A stretch of 64,000 nt of DNA. Source: Moricandia arvensis. Taxonomy: Eukaryota > Streptophyta > Magnoliopsida > Brassicales > Brassicaceae. A program made the position numbers and the translations under genes. Below, piece after piece: positions 1 through 10,296 of the stretch; position 1 is the first letter of the stretch, and each line of letters begins with the position of its first letter. The stretch spans positions 1 to 64,000 of the forward strand of contig CAJHQP010001975.1 of assembly GCA_905132765.1 (NCBI GenBank), in the 5' to 3' direction. The notes below the pieces were generated by a model. The model was not told the origin of the DNA. It saw only the letters and a list, made by a program, of their open reading frames with translations, and made no database searches.

Positions 1-1
1 A

Positions 2-166
2 AAATTTGTTGAAGACACTGCCTCAGAGCCAAGCTTGCGACGGAAATGGACACCAAAGGATGATATTTTGCTCATCAGCTTGTGGTTAAACAAGAGAAAA
101 TGCCCGGTGGTGGGCAATGAGCAAAGATCAGGAGATTTTTGGTCTAGAATTGCCGCGTACTTTTAG
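2..166 (+). pseudogene. PIF/Harbinger ORF1, Myb/SANT-like fragment
   Basis: Frame 2 reads from the window edge to a stop at 164-166 and gives about 54 residues with RRKWTPKDDILLISLWLN and then VVGNEQRSGDFWSRIAAYF. This is the Myb/SANT-like helix region of the plant family often annotated as glutathione S-transferase T3-like or PIF ORF1. In intact elements this protein binds DNA and assists the transposase. The upstream part is outside the window and the usual C-terminal NAM-associated domain is missing after the stop, so it is a fragment. Confidence 0.7.
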
Positions 167-330
167 GCAAGTCTCAGTGATGTTTCTTGTTCTGTTCCTT
201 CTTGTTCATTTTACTGTTATGATAATGTTCTTGTTCTTGTAATGCTAAAATGTTCTTGTTATTGTTCTTGTTCTAGGTAAATGCTAAAATGTTGTTTGCT
301 GGATTCTTCTTGTTAATGCAGGTGACATGG

Positions 331-406
331 TCATTGACTGCAAGCTCACAAGAACACCAGAGTTCATTGACTGCAAGCTCACAAGATCACAAGAGTTCAT
401 TGACTG
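331..406. repeat. 33-bp tandem repeat between PIF ORF1 and transposase
   Basis: Two 33-bp units (331-363, 364-396) starting TCATTGACTGCAAGCTCACA, plus a 10-base partial third unit at 397-406. They differ at a few positions. The rest of 167-861 is T-rich with repeated CTTGTT motifs and no credible coding frame. Confidence 0.8.
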
Positions 407-861
407 AAACATCAAACATCAGAACACAAGATCAGAAGATAGAGTAGAAGAGCAGTGAGGTCACGAGAGTTTTGTTTCTTGTCACGAGGTGGGGTCTTGT
501 TTATTGTCTTGTTGCTGTCACTATGTTGTACTCATCACAAGTGTTTAAAATGAACACAAGAGTTCATTGAAATGTTTTGTTTTGTAGCCTCTTGTATCAG
601 TCGATAGAAATGAAATGTTTTGTTTTCTTGCCTCTTGTGAAAACACAAAAAAAATCTTTGGGTTTTGTTCTATTATTTTTTCTTGTATCAATAACAATGA
701 AAATATTTGCCTCTTATAATTTGTCTCATTTCTCCCCATTCTCTTCGTAAAAAAAAATATTTCCCTTTTATAAATTATCTAAAACAATTTTATTTTCTTT
801 CTAAACCAATTCTCTCCATTTCTCCATACTCTTCGTTTCCTTTCTAAACCAACTCTTTTGC

Positions 862-2149
862 ATGACATCTTCTTCACATCAATTTGAAGACTCGTTTGAC
901 GAAACTTTCGATCAATTTTTTGATCAAACCTTCGAGAATCTGATCACTGATCAAGACGATGAAAGGAGGACAAGGAAAAAACGAGTTTTTATCGAAATAA
1001 ATAGTGAAGAATGCCATATGCGTTTATGGAATGATTGTTTCAGTAAAACTCCAACATATCCTGAAAATCTTTTCCAACGACGATTTAGAATGAACAAGCC
1101 ACTGTTCATGCATATTGTTGACCGACTCTCCAATGAAGTTCCATTCTTTCGGCAAAAAAAAGACGATCTCGGAAGGCTTGGTCTCTCTACACTTCAAAAG
1201 TGTACAGAAGCTATTTGTGTGTTGGCATATGGTTTTGCGCTTGATGCAGTCGACAAATACCTCAGGCTCGGTTCAACCACTACTCAGTTATGTGTGGAAA
1301 TTTGTGTGGAAGCAATAATAGATTTTTTCGGCGATGAGTACCTAAGAAGACCAACACCGGCTGATCTTTAATGTCTACTTCATATTGGAGACTTTCGTGG
1401 ATTTCCTGGGATGATAGGAAGCATCAATTGTATGCATTGGGAGTGAAAAAATTTTCTCACCGCTTGGAAATGGAAATATTCTCGTGGTTCGGGAAAACTG
1501 ATCGTTTTAGAGGCGGTTGCTTCATATGATCTCTGGATATGGCATGCGTTTTTGGACCTCCAAGTATCTTAAATGATATCAATGTTCTTGATCGCTCACA
1601 TGTTTTTGATGACATAATAGATGGTCAAGCTCCGCAAGTGAATTTCTCGGTCAACGAAAAAGAGTATGCTTTGGCTTACTATCTCACCGATGGTATTTAT
1701 CCGAAATGGGCAACTCTTATCCAGTCTATTCCAATTCCACAAGGGTGGAAAGCAGTTTTATTTGCTCAACGTCAAGAAACTGCCCGAAAAGATGTCGAAC
1801 GTGCTTTCGGAGTCTTGCAAGCTTGATTTGTCATTGTTAAAAATCCATCACTTTTTGGGATAAAGTCAAGATTGGGAAGATTATGAGAGCATGTATCATA
1901 ATCCATAATATGATAATAGAAGATGAACGAGATGAATACACTCAATATGATGTTTCGGATTTCCAACCATGAGAAGGCAGCGGAAGTTCACATGTTGATC
2001 TCAACTATTCTCCCGATATCCCTATGAATATCGCCAATCAGATGGGTGTTCAAACAAGAATTCATGATAGACAAGCGCATCAACAACTGAAACGTGATTT
2101 GGTTGAACATATATGGCATAAATTTAGACGTGATCAAGTTAACAACTGA
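862..2149 (+). pseudogene. ALP1-like PIF/Harbinger DDE transposase, degenerate
   Basis: An ATG at 862 opens 169 codons containing RRFRMNKPLFMHIVDRLS and FGDEYLRRPTPADL, the N-terminal half of the plant DDE-4/Plant_tran family. After the stop at 1369-1371 the homology continues in the same frame (GDFRGFPGMIGSINCMHWE, which carries the first catalytic Asp region), meets another stop near 1445, shifts frame near 1500-1540, and resumes as NDINVLDRSHVFDDI and AYYLTDGIYPKWATLIQSI to 1826. A last piece (DERDEYTQYDVSDFQP, then HIWHKFRRDQVNN) runs to about 2149. At least three stops or frameshifts break it, so no active enzyme is expected. Homologues are nuclear cut-and-paste transposases; ALP1 itself is a domesticated member. 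Confidence 0.88.
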
Positions 2150-2445
2150 GCTTCGATGTCTCTTTGAAATTATTATCATTTACTTTTGTAATATTTGTTT
2201 TTATATTTTTATGTTTTTATTTTAAAATTTATGTTTGAAATGTTGTGTTTGATTTTGTTTAATTTAATAAATAAATGTAATTTTTTAAAAAACTCTTTTT
2301 TATAAAAAAAATTAATATTTTTTATTATTAATAACCTTAATTAAGAGACTACCAATAAACCATCATAATTACAAGTCTCTTACCAAAATCCCTTAACTTA
2401 ATTATAATAGTTAAAAGTTCACTATGACCCATTTAAGAATCACTT

Positions 2446-2470
2446 AAGTCCCTTAGCAATAAACATGCTC
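2446..2470. repeat. Right terminal inverted repeat of PIF/Harbinger element
   Basis: The sequence ends GCAATAAACATGCTC and is followed by TAA. Read inward from the right it gives GAGCATGTTTATTG, a common Brassicaceae Harbinger terminus. The partner repeat is outside the window. Confidence 0.6.
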
Positions 2471-2820
2471 TAAGGTAGCTCCGCCCCTGGGTAGGAGAGA
2501 GATACCAAAAGGCTGCATCCCATTAGAAGCAGGAGTAACATACAGGAAATTTTTATCACAAAAAAAATATAATTAATTTATTAATCTGAATTGTGGTAAG
2601 TAGGCGTTAAGGACGAAAATGGCAGAAGGTGATGATGGCCAGGGAACCTGAGAAACAAAAAAAACTTATGTTTTCAGAATCGCTTCTTCTTTTCCTTCTC
2701 GGCGTTTAGATTTTCGGTTTCTTCTACTACTTGTATTTTCTATTAAAAAACTAAAATTTGGTATAAAATTTAACAAATGTGAGAAACAATGAAGATGAAG
2801 TGGAAGAGTCAAGCCATGAA

Positions 2821-3578
2821 TAGGCCTAGGCATAAAATCCGGAACCCGAAATCCGAACCGAATTCGAACCGAAAAACCCGACCCGTTATCCGATCCGAAA
2901 TGTAAAAATACCCGAACAGGTCTTGTATGATGGTATAAAAAATATCTGAACCTGAAGTGTTATTAACCGAACCCGAATGGATAACCCGAAATATCCGAAA
3001 TTAATAGTCAATATAAATATTTCAAATATTCAGTTTAATGTTTATATTGATATGACATACAAATAATATAAAATATAATTAAATACTTTAAATATTTAAT
3101 TAGTTATAAATAAGTACTTTATAATTTACTTGTTAAAATAACAAATCTACTCTATATGCAAGATAACACATATGGTTTATAAATGATGTTTGTTTTCATG
3201 ATTGATTTAGTATTTTCTTTTAATTTTATCAATTTTATGTGTGTTTGGATGTTTTTTTCATGAAATGTTGTTATTTTCAGATTTATGTGTTTTAGATGTT
3301 TTTAAATTCAGTTTCACCATTATGTTTTCTATGTTTAATTTTTTTATTATGTATTTTACTTCGGTATAATCCGAACCAAACCGAAAAATCCGAAACCGAA
3401 TGATATATGATTACTTTATGGGTTTTAGGATGCAATACAAATTATAACCGAAACCGAAGTGATATTATCTGAATCCGACCCGTACTAAGAAAATTTTAGT
3501 ATGGGACCTAGAGCTCTAAACCCGAAAACCCGAAAGATCCGACCCGAACACCAACGGGTACCCGAGCGCCCACACCTA
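2821..3578. mobile_element. Non-autonomous hAT-type element with 8-bp target duplication
   Basis: The 758-bp element starts TAGGCCTAGGC and its reverse-complemented right end starts TAGGTGTGGGC, an imperfect terminal repeat. It is flanked by gccatgaa (2813-2820) and gccataaa (3579-3586), an 8-bp duplication with one mismatch, the signature of the hAT superfamily. Both subterminal regions are rich in CCGAACCCGAA-type motifs, in direct and inverted orientation; the core is AT-rich and has no ORF. Confidence 0.8.
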
Positions 3579-3586
3579 GCCATAAA

Positions 3587-4920
3587 TGTGGTTTTCTTTG
3601 CAGATATTCTAAGTAACACAAATTTGACGTGGTATTCTCAGAATTAAGTAAAATGACGTGGCTTAATAGAAGAATAAATATATCAACTTTGTTAGTAGAA
3701 AAGATAATATCAGGATTGCTCCATCCTCATTTGACCTAGCGTTAAAATGCAAGTCTTTTCTTTGTATTATTACCACTAAAGGAATAAAACATACGTTTAC
3801 ATTTTACTTAGATCCAAATTAGTAGTCGCGTATATATTTGAAATTGATAAAGTAAATGCAAAACGTGGGATCAAAACAATTTGATTTGAACGCGATGGCT
3901 AAACACGTTAGATAGCTGGGCAGTCGCTACAACTAAGCAGCCACACCTATTTTATTATCAATTATTTGTATCATATACTATTATTTAAATCACTGGTAGT
4001 GAAATTATTTGTAGTATTTTCCAATTAAAGGTTCATAAGACTTGTTTGACTTTGATTAAACAATAGGTTAGTTAGTCAGTCTGCATTGGCTTCTAAATGC
4101 TAAATACAGTAATCGGCCTTAGGTTAGGTGTCTAAATTTTCTTTGAAAAAATATATATCATTTGCACTATTATTTAATTATATTACTCGCAGTTTTTAAT
4201 ATATTTGATTATTTGTTTTTGGATTTATCCTGTAACATGTAACAGCATGTTTGCTACATATAACGTATTAGCTACGTACGTTGGAATTGATACACACTGT
4301 AAAAAACTACATATTCCTACATTTTGAACCAAAAGAAGATACATTTTGAACAAAAAAAACATAACATAAGAATTTAATTTTCTCTGAATTATAGCGTTAA
4401 TTTTTGTTTGTTCTTATACCTGACATGCTATTTCATTATTCTTGTTAGAATCCAAAAGAAGATACATTTTAAACAAAAAAAACATAACATAAGAATTTAA
4501 TTTTCTCTGAATTATAGCGTTTGCTATTTTATTTTTGTTTGTTCTTATACCTGACAACTACTGTTTCTATTTTCGAGAGTAATTTAATAATAAGTAGATT
4601 TAAAAAGTTGAAATACTAGGAGATTTTTATGTTAAAGGTTATTTTCGCATTTATGAAATTAAAAAAAAATAATCCACATACGGTCATGTTTTGAAGTCAA
4701 CGAAAATATTTACAAACTGCCTCAATCCTTCCATATCTTTAGGGCATCTTAATAATTGATGTAAAATGGCTTATCAATAGCCTAAAGCAAATTTGATTAA
4801 AACGAATGCATATATAAAGAGATAAATATTAAAAGGCGTAAAATATAGTAGTTCTTAAAAAATGATAAATACGTATTTTAAAACTAAAATACCAAATAGA
4901 TTAAAACAAATAGATTAAAA
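3587..4920. other. AT-rich intergenic region upstream of the epimerase
   Basis: I see no coding frame with recognisable content. Apart from the local duplication at 4329-4556, it holds only AT-rich spacer that would include the promoter of the downstream gene. Confidence 0.6.
4329..4556. repeat. Local tandem duplication, about 123 bp
   Basis: A segment beginning CCAAAAGAAGATACATTTT at 4329 recurs at 4452 and both copies run to CTTATACCTGACA. The second copy carries an extra TTGCTATT-type insertion, moving the end offset from 123 to 131. About 600 bp upstream of the epimerase transcript. Confidence 0.85.
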
Positions 4921-4929
4921 TATATAAAA
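4921..4929 (+). promoter_or_regulatory. TATA box of the epimerase gene
   Basis: TATATAAAA lies about 920 bp before the start codon. A transcription start near 4950 would fit, because the next 240 bases look like a pyrimidine-rich 5' leader ending in a splice donor. Confidence 0.5.
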
Positions 4930-4949
4930 ACACAAAACCGACGTGATAG

Positions 4950-5843
4950 AGAAAGAGAGTCGGACTAGGTCGTAGTCGTGCTCTCGTTTTGCAGTTCACG
5001 TTTCCTCTCCGAGGTCCTCTTCGTCTTCTTCTTCAATCTTCATATACCATTTCTCTCTTCCTCTTTCTCACTCTTACGTTATTTCTTGTCACGAGTTTAT
5101 CTCACATTTCGTCAATAAACATCGAGCGTTTCGCATTGTTACTACCACCTTTAAACGCATTCCTCTGTTTCTTGCACTGCTCACAAATTATCAGGTGAAT
5201 GAATCCGTCTCTCTCCCACTCTGTATTCTTCTGACAAAACTTAGATGTTTTCTGTCGGATTTAGATCATCATAAATCTTCTCAACAGGTTTTTGTCTCTC
5301 TGTTTTATTAAATTGAATGGGAATCAGATCACAATATATTTAATTATTTATCTCTAAAAGGATGGGAGTTCTTAGTCAATTTTTGCTTTGCTCTGTTTTT
5401 GGACTCTTTCTTTCTTCCCTTTTTTTTTTGTTTCTCTGTTCTGATCTGCTTTCTGTGCAACCTTTTTTGACTAAGTACTTTTCTTCCAATGAATATAGGA
5501 TATATAAATGAACATAACATCGTTGTTTTTCATATGAAACTTCCATTAATTTAAAACCTTTTCTTCTTCTTTTTTTCTTTTTTTTTTCATCTTTATGCTT
5601 CAAATCCCATTTCCTGTATATATTATATGCTTTTTTTTTAATTCATCGTATCATAGTATAAGTGTTTTCAGAATTTGGTAGTTATGTTCGTATCTTTTTT
5701 TTTTTTTAGTTTGTTCCTTTGTTTTGCAGCAATTTCCAGTAACATGAACTTCATGGTTGCTAACTACTGATTGTTGGGAAGTTTTTTTATTGGGTTTGGT
5801 CTGAAGTCTCTATTTGAGAAACAGAACATTTTGAAGTCTTCCA
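4950..5843 (+). other. 5' leader of the epimerase gene, with a leader intron
   Basis: A CT-rich leader ends TTATCAG before a GTGAAT donor at 5195; the intron is T-rich and ends TTTTGCAG at 5729, leaving a second non-coding leader exon 5730-5843 joined to the first coding exon. The intron (about 535 bp) starts near the transcript start, a position at which plant introns often raise expression. Boundaries rest on splice signals only. Confidence 0.5.
5744..5770 (+). promoter_or_regulatory. Upstream ORF of 8 codons in the epimerase leader
   Basis: An ATG at 5744 opens MNFMVANY and stops at 5768-5770, 73 bases before the main start codon. It lies in the second leader exon, so it would be in the mature transcript. 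Such short upstream ORFs can lower translation of the main frame; whether this one does is not visible. Confidence 0.5.
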
Positions 5844-7886
5844 ATGACAAGTTTGTCTGGAGTTAGAAGTCAACGAAAAAGCTCAAGACCTCTCTCTCCA
5901 GGAGGTAGAGAGATTATTACTCCCAACACTAGTTGAGATCATAGCATATATTTGAGCAAGAGAAGTTTCAAATTCTCTCATTTTCTTTTCTTTTTTTTAA
6001 AAAAAATGCAGATATGGATTACTTAGAACCCAAAATAAAGAGCACTCTCATGGGAAAGCTTCTCTTACTAGCTTCACTTATAATCTTAGCCTTTATTGTG
6101 ATCAATAAAGCATCAAGTTTCACATCCCCAAGCGTGGTATCTCCATCACCTCATACTCAAAAACCTTAAAAAACTTTTTACACTTTGTCAATGTTTCTAT
6201 GCCGTTTAATTTGTTGTCTTTGCTTTCTCAGTTTTCTCAAAGACAGGAAGGAGTGACTCATGTGTTAGTCACCGGTGGAGCTGGCTACATCGGTTCACAT
6301 GCGGCTTTAAGGCTGCTCAAAGATAATTACCGCGTAACCATTGTGGTAAGTAAAAGTCATCTAGTTTCAGTAGTTCAGTAACTTTTTTGATGACCTTTGA
6401 ACTTTTGATCTCTCAACAGGACAATCTTTCTCGTGGGAACCTTGGTGCGGTCAAGGTTTTACAGCGATTGTTCCCACAAACTGGAAGACTTCAATTCATT
6501 TACGCTGACTTAGGAGATCCCGCAGCTGTATGGTTTTATAACATTTGATGTTTGTTAGCCTCTTTTGAAGTTTTGTCTTAACAAATCATTTACCAAATTC
6601 AGGTGGAGAAAATCTTCTCAGAGAATGCCTTTGACGCTGTGATGCACTTTGCTGCTGTAGCTTATGTTGGAGAAAGCACTCTTTATCCTCTAAAGTAGAC
6701 TACTCTTCATTCTTCTATATACAAGTTTTAAACATGGCTGCAAGAATTTGTAATATTTTGGTCTCATTGTTTGATGTTTTGATTGTTGTAGATATTACCA
6801 TAACATTACATCAAACACATTAGGAGTTCTTGAAGCTATGGCTAGGCATAAAGTGAAGAAACTGATATATTCTAGCACTTGTGCTACTTATGGAGAGCCT
6901 GAAAAGATGCCGATTACTGAAGATACCCCGCAGGTAATATTAAGATCGTTAATTCGATGTAAATTCCTTTTCTAACAAAAAATATTTGATTTTAGGTTCC
7001 GATTAATCCTTACGGGAAAGCTAAAAAGATGGCAGAGGATATTATCTTGGATTTCTCTAAGAACTCTGACATGGCTGTTATGATATTAAGGTTAGGTTCA
7101 TTGACCACTTTCTTTAGCCTTTTTTGTTACTCTATATATGATCAAATAAAACAAATAATGCAAACGTTGATCAAATCTTTGAACTTCCAGATACTTCAAT
7201 GTGATTGGTTCAGATCCGGGAGGTAGATTAGGAGAAGCTCCAAGACCTGAGCTTCGTGAGCAAGGACGTATCTCCGGTGCTTGTTTTGATGCTGCTCGCG
7301 GTTTCATTCCCGGTCTGCAAGTAAGAAAACAAACATGTGGTTTCAAAATGCATAATGTTTTATACTCTAATCTTTGCGAAAAACACTCTTACGCGATATA
7401 GTCTGTGATAGGTGAAAGGAACAGACTACAAAACATCGGACGGGACTTGCATTAGAGACTATATAGATGTTACTGACCTCGTGGATGCTCACGTAAAGGC
7501 TCTCCAGAAAGCTCAGCCTCATAAAGTTGGTATCTATAATGTTGGAACCGGAAAAGGTACTTTTAACATAATCATTGTAAAACAAAAACAAATTGGTTTC
7601 ATGTAATTAGGGTAACATTAACATTACCATAAACTGGTCTCTTTGGTTTGGTTAAACAGGAAGATCAGTTAAGGAATTTGTGGAGGCGTGTAAGAAGGCG
7701 ACAGGAGTTGAGATTAAGGTAGATTTCCTGCCCCGACGGCCAGGAGACTATGCAGAGGTTTATAGTAATCCAACAAAGATTTTGAGAGATTTGAATTGGA
7801 CTGCTCGGTTCACTAACCTTCAGGATAGTCTTCAAGTTGCTTGGAGGTGGCAAAAGATTCATCCTCACGGATATGCTTCTTATTAA
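5844..7886 (+). CDS. DUR: UDP-arabinose 4-epimerase family protein, ten coding exons
   Basis: Exons: 5844-5904, 6012-6136, 6232-6345, 6420-6527, 6603-6694, 6792-6933, 6996-7090, 7191-7320, 7412-7556, 7660-7886. All introns are GT-AG; 1239 nt encode 412 residues, the normal family length. The enzyme interconverts UDP-xylose and UDP-arabinose (some members UDP-glucose and UDP-galactose) for cell-wall polymers. It has a short basic N-terminus, one membrane segment at about 37-51 (type II Golgi anchor), the NAD-binding GGAGYIG at 77-83, SSTCATYG at 194-201 and the catalytic pair Tyr220/Lys224 in YGKAK. The start was chosen because the short first exon gives the family's DxxDY-P-K stretch before the anchor. 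No break was seen. Assignment to the DUR (At5g44480) member rests on the neighbouring TIR and RPI4 sequences; another UXE paralogue is possible. Confidence 0.92.
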
Positions 7887-8154
7887 AAACAGAGGAAACC
7901 CCCAATACCTTTAAATTTGTTATTGTTTTCTTTTATTTCCATTTCATGAATCTTGCATATTGTTTTGACGGCTTCTATAGCTTACGTGGAGAAAATATAT
8001 TGTGACTGGTTATGTACTTACTAGTGGAACTGTGGTATATAATTACAATGATTAAATACTTAAAAAGAAATTGTTTCATAAAAATAGTATTTTTGTATTT
8101 CGAACTGAGAATGGTGATGCTCAATATTTATTATGAAGAGAGCTTAACGGAAGC

Positions 8155-8390
8155 TTGGAACTGGTGTTGTGAAAATGAAACATTAAGAATGGTGTGACCG
8201 TCTCTGGTGATTAGGAAAGTCTCCTCCAAGTAGAAGGATTGCATCTCCCACCGACACTCTCCTTCACACCTTTTCCACAATAAATAAAACGATGGACGAA
8301 ACCCTGAGAAAACATTTGCGAAAGAAGCAGACTATCAACATCTGCATCGTCTAGTCATCTATCTCCTCAGCTATATCGATCATCTAACCT
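8155..8390 (-). pseudogene. Fragment of an RPI4-like gene (copies of exons 6 and 7)
   Basis: The segment resembles the minus-strand RPI4-like gene about 2.4 kb away: 8155-8270 matches its exon 7 (AGGAAAGTCTCC and TTCACACCTTTTCC shared) and 8341-8387 matches exon 6 (TCATCTATCTCCTCAGCTAT shared) in the same order and orientation. Small deletions and substitutions destroy the frame. It is a partial tandem duplicate; no other exons were found. Confidence 0.75.
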
Positions 8391-8566
8391 GGAACCCCAA
8401 TTTGCTTCGATATGGTTCTGTATCATATCTTATAGAGGCTTCATTGGCGAAAATGTCAATAGAGAGGTCGAGGATTAATAAAGATCAAGAACAGGGAGAT
8501 TTTTTTTTAATTTGAAAACACGTCCCTACTAATGCATACACATACACATATATAAATACAAATACG

Positions 8567-8587
8567 CCCCCCCCCCCTCCCTCCCTT
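8567..8587. repeat. C-rich low-complexity tract
   Basis: A run of eleven C followed by TCCCTCCC. A homopyrimidine tract just before the TIR inverted repeat. Confidence 0.9.
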
Positions 8588-8640
8588 TGTTTCCTTACAT
8601 CAGATTGATAAAAAGTTGATCTTCTTCTCTATCTCCTTCA

Positions 8641-8872
8641 TGTCTTCCTTCTTTGTCCACAATTGGTTCTACCTTGTCTTCACGAGCTTCCGCGGAGAAG
8701 ATGTACATAGAGGCTTTCTCAGTCACATTCAGAAAGAATTTCAAAGAAAGGGAATCATACCTTTCATTGATGATGAAATCAATAGAGGATGATCCATTGG
8801 TCACCAGCTCTTACAAGCAATTAGAGGATCTAAGATCGCGATAATCTTGTTCTCATAGAGCAAGACTCAAAA
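8641..8872 (+). pseudogene. TIR domain of a TIR-NB-LRR gene, fragment (left arm)
   Basis: The frame reads VFTSFRGEDVHRGFLSHIQK, then GIIPFIDDEINRG, a stop, and LLQAIRGSKIAIILFS. These are the first motifs of plant TIR domains (usual form VFxSFRGEDxRxxFxSHL and FIDxEIxRG). In intact receptors the TIR domain cleaves NAD and starts immune signalling. Here only about 75 residues remain, with an in-frame stop after the EINRG motif. The position between the epimerase and RPI4-like genes matches that of TAO1 in Arabidopsis, so it is probably a relic of that locus. Confidence 0.8.
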
Positions 8873-9056
8873 CTAATCGCATGTAAGAGCTTAGTATCAT
8901 TCTCCCTATTGATTTCATTATCAATGAAAGTGTGATTCCTTTTCTTTGAACTCTTTATGAGTGTGACTTAGAAAGCCTCTGCACACATCTTCCAGGGAAG
9001 CTCATGAAAACAAGATGGGGACAGTTGTGAGACAAAGAAGAAGGAAGTCATGAAGA
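8873..9056 (-). pseudogene. TIR domain fragment, inverted second copy (right arm)
   Basis: Read on the minus strand, the segment repeats the neighbouring TIR fragment (CHELPWKMCAEAF for SFRGEDV..., then FIDNEINRE) with more damage: a stop replaces the Leu after AEAF and a deletion changes frame. Its FIDNEI is closer to the usual family sequence than the FIDDEI of the plus-strand copy, so the two arms diverged independently. Confidence 0.75.
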
Positions 9057-9081
9057 AAAAAATACAGAAGAAGATTAATTT

Positions 9082-9756
9082 TTGTTCTTCTTGTGGAATC
9101 TGAATTTTCTATAAACCACCAAACAAGTTGTATCCAAAAGAGTGAAAGATGAACCCATTATTAATATGATGGAAAGATGAACAAGATCACATTGCTTTAT
9201 AAAGAGATGTGTGGAGGAAGACTTAACAAAGAAACCTTTCTACGTGTTAATTTAATACTAGCAAGAGGAGGCTTCGCGGAAGTTTCACGGAAACTTTATT
9301 GCACTAACTAATTGGTCCTATAATCTATTGTAGGCTCCACCATTCATTGAATTTTTATTGGAACCTTTCTTCCTTATCTCAAGATATAGTTTAACCATAG
9401 TAGATACCAATTTAAGTTGTCTAATCAGGCTAACTTTGCAACTAAAGCCACTAAACTAGCTTCTGCTGTCTCTTCCTTCAACAGCCTCTGGTAGTGAACC
9501 CTGATATGGTAATACCATACATATCGTTAGGGCGAATATATAATAATATATGAAGATTGTTTACTCATGTCAAAAGCTTACAGACACTTTTTGCTCAAGT
9601 ATATGATAGAATTTCGATATCTCAAACTATATATCTCTCGAAATCTATTGAATCGAATGAAGAATGTACAAATTTGATTATAACGACTCCAAATCCAAAC
9701 TTGTACAAACGAATACTTGAATCTCAAGATCTCATGACGATCTTGAGCTTAGACTC
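9082..9756. other. Intergenic spacer
   Basis: No coding content recognised. A small imperfect hairpin (CTCAAGATC ... GATCTTGAG) lies at 9722-9747, just before the ORF at 9757. Confidence 0.5.
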
Positions 9757-10008
9757 ATGGCGTCCAAGGTCTTACAACAATCAAGCATCCCAAAAAGTCT
9801 AACAAGATCTTCTTTATTTAAAACTCATTTCTCAACTCTTCCTTCTAACGGCAAACCTTCCACTAGCAAACGAGTGTTTGCTTTGTCTCAATTCTCGAAA
9901 CCCTCTGTTTCCTTCAAAGACTCTCCACTCTTATCACACTCCACTTCTTTACTTCCTTCTTTCGACTTGTTCCTTCTAAAGTATGCTCTCTTATACTTGT
10001 CAGTATGA
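9757..10008 (+). CDS. Hypothetical exon with plastid-transit-like N-terminus
   Basis: An ATG at 9757 opens 83 codons beginning MASKVLQQSSIPKSLTRSSL. The product is rich in Ser, Thr, Lys and Arg with almost no acidic residues, as in chloroplast transit peptides. A GTATGC donor-like site at 9981, within KYALL, suggests a first coding exon ending there rather than a complete protein. I found no convincing next exon: 10297 onward is already the antisense of the RPI4-like gene. It could be a truncated nuclear plastid-protein gene or chance. I do not recognise the family. Confidence 0.3.
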   Translation: MASKVLQQSSIPKSLTRSSLFKTHFSTLPSNGKPSTSKRVFALSQFSKPSVSFKDSPLLSHSTSLLPSFDLFLLKYALLYLSV

Positions 10009-10296
10009 CATAAAGTTTCATATTATCGTGGTTGTTTGCTTATATAATCTTTTTGGTCAGTTATAAAATGCTTGAACCTTATCTTGTCATTGGACTCTCG
10101 ATAATCTCCGGGTTTCATGTTAGTGACTTCTCTAAAAACGAAGCTACTGATATTTAGAATAGTGGACTTGTTGTAGAAGTTAAAGTATTGCTCTCTTAAC
10201 TGATACTGAATGTACAATGTGTAACAGTTTCCTCAGTGGGTTTTGAATGGCAATCCTAACAGCCGTTTTACTCCAACCTCTCACTGTCCTATGGAA

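Larger units (their letters stand above)
1..2470 (+). mobile_element. PIF/Harbinger transposon, left end outside window
   Basis: The block carries the two genes expected of a plant PIF/Harbinger element in order: a Myb/SANT-like ORF1 tail and an ALP1-like DDE transposase, both broken. The right end is a terminal repeat at 2446-2470 whose reverse complement starts GAGCATGTTTATTGCTAAGG, as in Brassicaceae Harbinger elements, followed by TAA at 2471-2473, the usual 3-bp target. The left terminus is outside the window, so target duplication cannot be checked. Both coding regions are disrupted, so the element is not autonomous. Confidence 0.75.
8613..9081. repeat. Long imperfect inverted repeat built from an NLR TIR domain
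   Basis: The left arm (about 8613-8825) and right arm (about 8873-9081) are reverse complements with scattered mismatches and small indels, separated by a loop of about 47 bases. Paired markers include AGCTCTTACAAGCAATTAG (8807-8825) with CTAATCGCATGTAAGAGCT (8873-8891), and CGAGCTTCCGCGG with the reverse complement of CCAGGGAAGCTCATG. Both arms encode the same part of a TIR domain. A transcript across it would fold into a hairpin with arms of about 200 bp. Confidence 0.85.
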
